A stretch of 62,107 nt of DNA, taken from Verrucomicrobiota bacterium (GTDB taxonomy: Bacteria > Verrucomicrobiota > Verrucomicrobiia > Opitutales > UBA953). The notes under the pieces are model-generated. The model did no database searches and was not told where the DNA came from. It was given only the letters and a program-made list of their open reading frames with translations. The stretch covers positions 1 through 62,107 of the forward strand of contig JAPLTV010000028.1 in the NCBI GenBank assembly GCA_026397955.1. The letters run 5' to 3'. Below, in pieces: positions 58,153 to 62,107 of this stretch (its first letter is position 1; every line of letters begins with the position of its first letter). The translations under genes and the position numbers were made by a program.

Positions 58153-60774
58153 ATGCTTATCCGACTCGGCCTTTTCTGGATTCTATCTACCTGCCTCTGC
58201 CCTGGAGCCTTCCGCGCCTCGTCAAACGTCTTTGCCTCAATCGAAGCAGACGCGGACGAAGATGGCCTAGACGACGAAATGGAGGAAATGCTCGGCACTA
58301 ATCCCAACGACGCCGACACCGATGGTGACGGCTGGGATGACCTGACCGAAATCATCCAGGGAACCGACCCCTGCGATCCGCATGACTTCCCGGAAACATT
58401 TATCACCTCGGACGCCGACCCACTGCCATCTAATCCGGCTCTACGGCTGAAAGTGCAGGAGCTACTGGCAACGAGACGCCAAGGGGCCACCGTTAGTGCA
58501 CCCGGCACACATAGGGAGATAGCCGCCTTCTCTTTACGCTATTTCTATCAAGGCGGAAACCTGCCGAATCTCGCCGTCGAAGTCATCCGGTCTGACCTCA
58601 AGGCTGGCACGCACCTTCTCATCTGGCGCCACCATGTGCGCTGGAATCCTTTGGAGATCGAACAACGTTATACCGTCTCGGTCCGAAGCGAGGATGGCAG
58701 GATGCTTGCCGAATGGAAGACACCGATCCCGGTTGATACTGATTGGCGCTACGTGGGCCTACCCTTCTCACTACAACCCTCAGATGCGGGAAAGCTGCTC
58801 ACGTTAAGCCTCATCCCCGAAGACGACGGTCAACTGGAATATTCCCTGGCCGATTTCGTGGCTGAGCCTGCGGGACTTGAAGGGGATATCGATAATGACG
58901 GAGCCATCGGCGAAAACGAGCGGCCGTCTGGCAGCAGGCCGTTCCGGCATTGGATCAATGACGACGATGACCAGGGCGAATACCTCAAGCATTCTGACAT
59001 GCCAGGCCGCCCGGCGGGCCAAGCTGACTACGGGCAACCAGGCATCGATGGAATGAGCGACCTCGTCGATTTCCTGCCTATAAACCTCAACCTGTCACAC
59101 GTCAGCGGGCTGCTCCGTCCGGCCGACGGATTCCGCTACTACGTGACCCACCCCGAGCGAGCCGTCCAAATCGTGCTCACCAGCCTTTCTCCTTCAAAGG
59201 CGGGAGCCGTTCACCGCGAGATAAACCTAAAGGTCTTCGGGCCAAGGCTGAATGGCGACGTGGCATCGGCTGAAATCCTTACGCCTGACGCCGATGGCCG
59301 TATCGAGATTCCGTCCTTGTTCATCGACCGCATCACCGCCTTCGGACACGGCGTCATCCTCATAGAGGGAGCAAGAGCCAGCCGACAACCGCTACAACTT
59401 GAGATACGTCGAGCCGGCAAGGCCGTCGCGACCATCGAACAACCCCTTTCAATCGTGCCCGTCGAGACGATGTACCGGCACGTGAACCTCACGCGCGTGC
59501 CTTGCGATTATTCCGGGCTTCCCGCCGTGGTCAAAAAAGTCCCGCGACCTCAACAGATCGACGAGCCCAAAGGCCTACCCGACAGTGAGACCAATGGCCG
59601 ATGGGTTGTATTGATCCATGGGTACAACGTGCCAGCCGACGGGGCGCGCGGATGGCATGCCGAAACCTTCAAACGCCTCCACGTGCTCGGCAGCAAGGCT
59701 CGGTTCGTCGGCGTAACTTGGAATGGCGATACCGGGCTGGATTATCACAAGGCGGTCTATCACGCCTTTCAGACCGGGGACGAAGTGCCCAAGGCGCTGG
59801 GGTTCCTCGATGCCTCTCGCACGCTCCTCATCGGCCATAGCCTGGGCAACGTCGTCGCCAGCCAGGCGGTGCAAGCCGGCTTCACCCCGGCACGCTACTT
59901 CCTGCTCAACGCCGCGCTTCCGATCGAAGCACTCGCCGGGAGAGACAATGCACAGCAGCAAGCCGCAGAGATGACCGAGGAATATTGGCGGCCCTATGGG
60001 GCAAGGCTCTACGCCGCCGACTGGGCGAAGCTCTTCGCGCCTGGCGACTTTCGGCGGACCATCACCTGGGAGCATTGCTTCTCGCGCGTACGCATGCTCG
60101 GTATCGCGACGAGTTTCTATTCTCCGGGAGAAGACGTGACTAACTCGCCGAAGAGCATGGTCTCAGCCTCGGTCCTCGCGACCCTCTGGTCCGGCCGTGC
60201 CATCGACTATGGCGCCTGGAAAACCCAAGAGCTGCTCAAAGGCGTGGGGTGGGGTCGCTCCGTCGCAGCGGTCGCCATGGAAAGAACTCAGGGTGGGTGG
60301 GGATTTAATCCGGCGTGGCGGGGTCGCTACGTGCCCAGCGGGCCGACCAAGAGTACGGGCGGATATTATGAGCGAATGGATCCTGCCTCCGCCGGACGCA
60401 TCTCTTCCGCCCAATTGAGCCAGGATCCCTTCTTCCGACCGCTCTACGAGGGTTGCCTGCGTGGGCCTCGCCTTCTCGCCCCCTCTCCGATCCTAGATTG
60501 TGCCAACATGCGCTATGACCTGCTCGCCCGGGCGATTCCCGCGATGACGTTTGCCGCCGGCGCCTCGCCAGTAACCTCGACGGGCTCCGGCGCTCAGATC
60601 ACGAATTTTGACCTGGAGACCCTCGGTCGTACCGACCCTAAGCAGTGGCCGACCGAGGGCCACGCAGCCACCCGGCTGGCCGGCCGGTGGCTGCACAGCG
60701 ATTACAAGAACGTCGCCCTGCCCTTCGTCGCTCCGCTCTTCACGCACATGATCAACACCGCCTCGCTCCGATGA
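58153..60774 (+). CDS. Secreted alpha/beta hydrolase with thrombospondin-type-3-like calcium repeats
   Basis: The 873-residue protein begins MLIRLGLFWILSTCLCPGAF (signal peptide). Two Asp-rich units follow (DADEDGLDDEMEEMLGTNP and DADTDGDGWDDLTEIIQGTD, ~32-72) of the calcium-binding TSP3 type. The middle ~400 residues look like beta-rich adhesion or linker domains. The C-terminal part has a lipase-like fold: His489-Gly490 in VVLIHGYNVP and nucleophile Ser563 in IGHSLGN. Esterase or lipase activity is likely; the substrate is unknown. The upstream in-frame ATG (58084) is rejected because it precedes the signal peptide. Its codon use looks less GC-biased than its neighbours. Confidence 0.82.
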   Translation: MLIRLGLFWILSTCLCPGAFRASSNVFASIEADADEDGLDDEMEEMLGTNPNDADTDGDGWDDLTEIIQGTDPCDPHDFPETFITSDADPLPSNPALRLKVQELLATRRQGATVSAPGTHREIAAFSLRYFYQGGNLPNLAVEVIRSDLKAGTHLLIWRHHVRWNPLEIEQRYTVSVRSEDGRMLAEWKTPIPVDTDWRYVGLPFSLQPSDAGKLLTLSLIPEDDGQLEYSLADFVAEPAGLEGDIDNDGAIGENERPSGSRPFRHWINDDDDQGEYLKHSDMPGRPAGQADYGQPGIDGMSDLVDFLPINLNLSHVSGLLRPADGFRYYVTHPERAVQIVLTSLSPSKAGAVHREINLKVFGPRLNGDVASAEILTPDADGRIEIPSLFIDRITAFGHGVILIEGARASRQPLQLEIRRAGKAVATIEQPLSIVPVETMYRHVNLTRVPCDYSGLPAVVKKVPRPQQIDEPKGLPDSETNGRWVVLIHGYNVPADGARGWHAETFKRLHVLGSKARFVGVTWNGDTGLDYHKAVYHAFQTGDEVPKALGFLDASRTLLIGHSLGNVVASQAVQAGFTPARYFLLNAALPIEALAGRDNAQQQAAEMTEEYWRPYGARLYAADWAKLFAPGDFRRTITWEHCFSRVRMLGIATSFYSPGEDVTNSPKSMVSASVLATLWSGRAIDYGAWKTQELLKGVGWGRSVAAVAMERTQGGWGFNPAWRGRYVPSGPTKSTGGYYERMDPASAGRISSAQLSQDPFFRPLYEGCLRGPRLLAPSPILDCANMRYDLLARAIPAMTFAAGASPVTSTGSGAQITNFDLETLGRTDPKQWPTEGHAATRLAGRWLHSDYKNVALPFVAPLFTHMINTASLR

Positions 60775-61787
60775 AAATCCGTCTATGCCTCCTACCCTTT
60801 CTGGCGCTCCCGCTGCTGGCCCGGGATTATACGCTGACTGTCCTAGACGAATCAACCCGCCCGATGCATGACGTTGCCGTCTCCGCGCTATTCGGCCGGA
60901 TGAACGATCCGCGGCTCTCCAGCATGCGGACGTTTGAAGGAAAGACAGATGACCAGGGGGTGTTCCGATTTAAGGCTAGCGATGAGATGTGCCTAGAACG
61001 CCTGCGGGCGTCCAAGCCCGGCTACTTCGAGGCGGATGTCACCGAAATCCACGGCATGGGGAAGGTGCCTTCGGATCTTTCGCACCTCATCACCCTGCCG
61101 AATGAAACCAAAGAAATCCCTCTTCATTACAAAGAGGTACAACTCCGCACACTGAAAGGTACTTTGCCGAGGAAGACCTGGGTCGGCTTTGATTTCGCCA
61201 TCGGGGATATCGTCGCACCCTGGGGCCGGGGCCAGACATCAGATATCCGCTTCTGGAACGACGGGGAGCAGATTGGGTGGATACACCCCGAGGAGACCGT
61301 CGAGAGATTCCGAAAGGACAGAGACCATGCCCGACTCTCCGAAGCCGAGTTCAACGGGATGTATGGCTCCTTTCGCGGCATCACCAAGGTCAGCTGCGCA
61401 CAACCTGGCGACGGGATCATGCGCTCTCCTGCCTTCTGGCCTTATTGCCAGCTGAAGATGCCCGCCCTAGCGCCCGCCGAGGGATACGCCGACGCGCTTG
61501 AAATCCCCTACGCGACCCTGCCCTATCCGAGCTATCAGGATGACTATGTCGGTTACTATCTCCGCGTGCGCACCAAGCTCGGGCCGGATGGACGAGTGAT
61601 CTCCGCGCACTATGCCAAGATCCAAGCGGCGATCTGGTCCGGCTACGGGGCGATCAACTTCCGCTATTATTACAATCCAGTGGCGGATGACCGGCGGCTG
61701 GTCCTCGACCGCAAGCGCAACCTGCTGCAGCCGCCCCCGGGCACGGAGGGAGTGGAGCTGACCCGTTACGACGCTTACGAGCGCTGA
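60771..61787 (+). CDS. Exported protein of unknown function, coupled to the hydrolase
   Basis: The 338-residue protein starts with a signal peptide (MKIRLCLLPFLALPLLARDY) and then a domain like the carboxypeptidase regulatory fold (LTVLDESTRPMHDVAVSALF, then KTDDQGVFRFKA). The rest (DFAIGDIVAPWGRGQTSDIR, EIPYATLPYPSYQDDYVGYY, HYAKIQAAIWSGYGAINFRY) is not recognised. ATG 60771 overlaps the hydrolase stop as ATGA, so the two are probably made together and may work together outside the cell. The frame upstream of 60771 is a shadow of the hydrolase gene. Confidence 0.75.
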   Translation: MKIRLCLLPFLALPLLARDYTLTVLDESTRPMHDVAVSALFGRMNDPRLSSMRTFEGKTDDQGVFRFKASDEMCLERLRASKPGYFEADVTEIHGMGKVPSDLSHLITLPNETKEIPLHYKEVQLRTLKGTLPRKTWVGFDFAIGDIVAPWGRGQTSDIRFWNDGEQIGWIHPEETVERFRKDRDHARLSEAEFNGMYGSFRGITKVSCAQPGDGIMRSPAFWPYCQLKMPALAPAEGYADALEIPYATLPYPSYQDDYVGYYLRVRTKLGPDGRVISAHYAKIQAAIWSGYGAINFRYYYNPVADDRRLVLDRKRNLLQPPPGTEGVELTRYDAYER

Positions 61788-61863
61788 TGACGAGGGCTTA
61801 CGGCTTGCCCGTCTCCCCGAACGGCAAAGAATATCACTAGTCCCACACCTCCCCTGCCTTTTC

Positions 61864-61891
61864 CAACCGCCAACCGCCAACCGCTAACCGC
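61864..61891 (+). repeat. Four tandem 7-bp repeats
   Basis: CAACCGC occurs three times in a row, followed by TAACCGC. The block ends 13 bases before ATG 61905 of the next gene and could bind a protein or simply be slippage. Confidence 0.7.
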
Positions 61892-61904
61892 TTCCACCTT
61901 TTTT

Positions 61905-62107
61905 ATGCGCACCCTCTCTCAGCTCACCCTGCTCGCCGCTGCCACCGCCTCCCTCCACGGTGCCGGCCTCACCGACGCCCATACGGGCGCTAGCGCGGCA
62001 CCCTCCCGCACCTACACCCAGGGCGTCTCGTCCGACGGCACAACTTCGGTAGGCTCCTCCTACCTTGGCTCGGCGTATAAGATCGTGGGCACGACCTACA
62101 CGGCCCT
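61905..62107 (+). CDS. Exported protein, cut by the right window edge
   Basis: The frame starts MRTLSQLTLLAAATASLHGA, a signal peptide, followed by a Ser/Thr/Gly/Ala-rich stretch, and is open to the last base (67 codons). The segment GSAYKIVGTTYTA resembles the start of RlpA-like (septal transglycosylase) domains, where a similar Tyr-Thr-Tyr pattern is seen. This is a weak guess from 13 residues. No ribosome-binding site is visible; the leader ends in a T-rich run. Confidence 0.5.
   Translation, partial: MRTLSQLTLLAAATASLHGAGLTDAHTGASAAPSRTYTQGVSSDGTTSVGSSYLGSAYKIVGTTYTA

Overview
The window is GC-rich bacterial chromosome. It looks like a member of the PVC superphylum, most likely Verrucomicrobiota and perhaps class Opitutae; this is inferred from gene content, not from a tree. 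Clues are a double-length UvrA of the kind known from Chlamydiae, no L30 gene in the ribosomal cluster, large exported beta-propeller/cytochrome c dehydrogenases, a DUF1080 (3-keto-disaccharide hydrolase) protein and a XylR-type AraC regulator. Start sites in the ribosomal cluster have almost no Shine-Dalgarno sequences.

Region 1 (1-16248, minus strand) is a fused str-S10-spc-alpha ribosomal supercluster: rpsL-rpsG-fusA-rpsJ-rplC-rplD-rplW-rplB-rpsS-[small exported protein]-rplV-rpsC-rplP-rpmC-rpsQ-rplN-rplX-rplE-rpsN-rpsH-rplF-rplR-rpsE-rplO-secY-map-rpsM-rpsK. The last gene runs off the left edge. tuf, rpmD, adk, infA and rpmJ are missing from their usual places. A gene for a small exported protein sits between rpsS and rplV, and S5 and S11 carry long low-complexity N-terminal extensions.

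Region 2 (16391-32717, plus) holds a TPR protein, sufE, heme A synthesis (ctaA, ctaB), a 5-formyl-THF cyclo-ligase, the 1842-residue uvrA, and a tight run of transglutaminase-like protein, pdxJ, acpS, NAD(P)HX repair enzyme and dprA. Region 3 (32719-39853) is mixed: a SanA-like protein, a sigma-54 response regulator behind a candidate -24/-12 promoter, a DUF1080 protein, a glycosylase-like protein overlapping a gamma-carbonic-anhydrase-like protein, rplU-rpmA, a small unknown gene and a MATE exporter.

Region 4 (39890-46342) is a four-gene operon whose products all carry export signals (DJ-1/PfpI protein, Tat-exported TIM-barrel isomerase, pentaheme cytochrome c, beta-propeller dehydrogenase). 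A XylR/AraC-type regulator is divergent from it. I read it as a possible periplasmic sugar or polyol oxidation module. Region 5 (46343-57960) has an orphan ABC ATPase, clpP, a rhomboid protease, an S41 protease, aldose 1-epimerase, a sodium:solute symporter and a second cytochrome-fused dehydrogenase.

The noncoding DNA of 51.2-55.4 kb carries a repeated 3'-end pattern: a 35-bp repeat just after stop codons, then a terminator-like hairpin, then elements bounded by GGTAGGG/CCCTACC whose hairpin arms differ but stay complementary. Region 6 (57961-62107) holds a secreted alpha/beta hydrolase with a calcium-binding-type repeat, an overlapping unknown exported protein, and the start of another exported protein cut by the right edge. 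No tRNA, rRNA, CRISPR array or transposase was seen.
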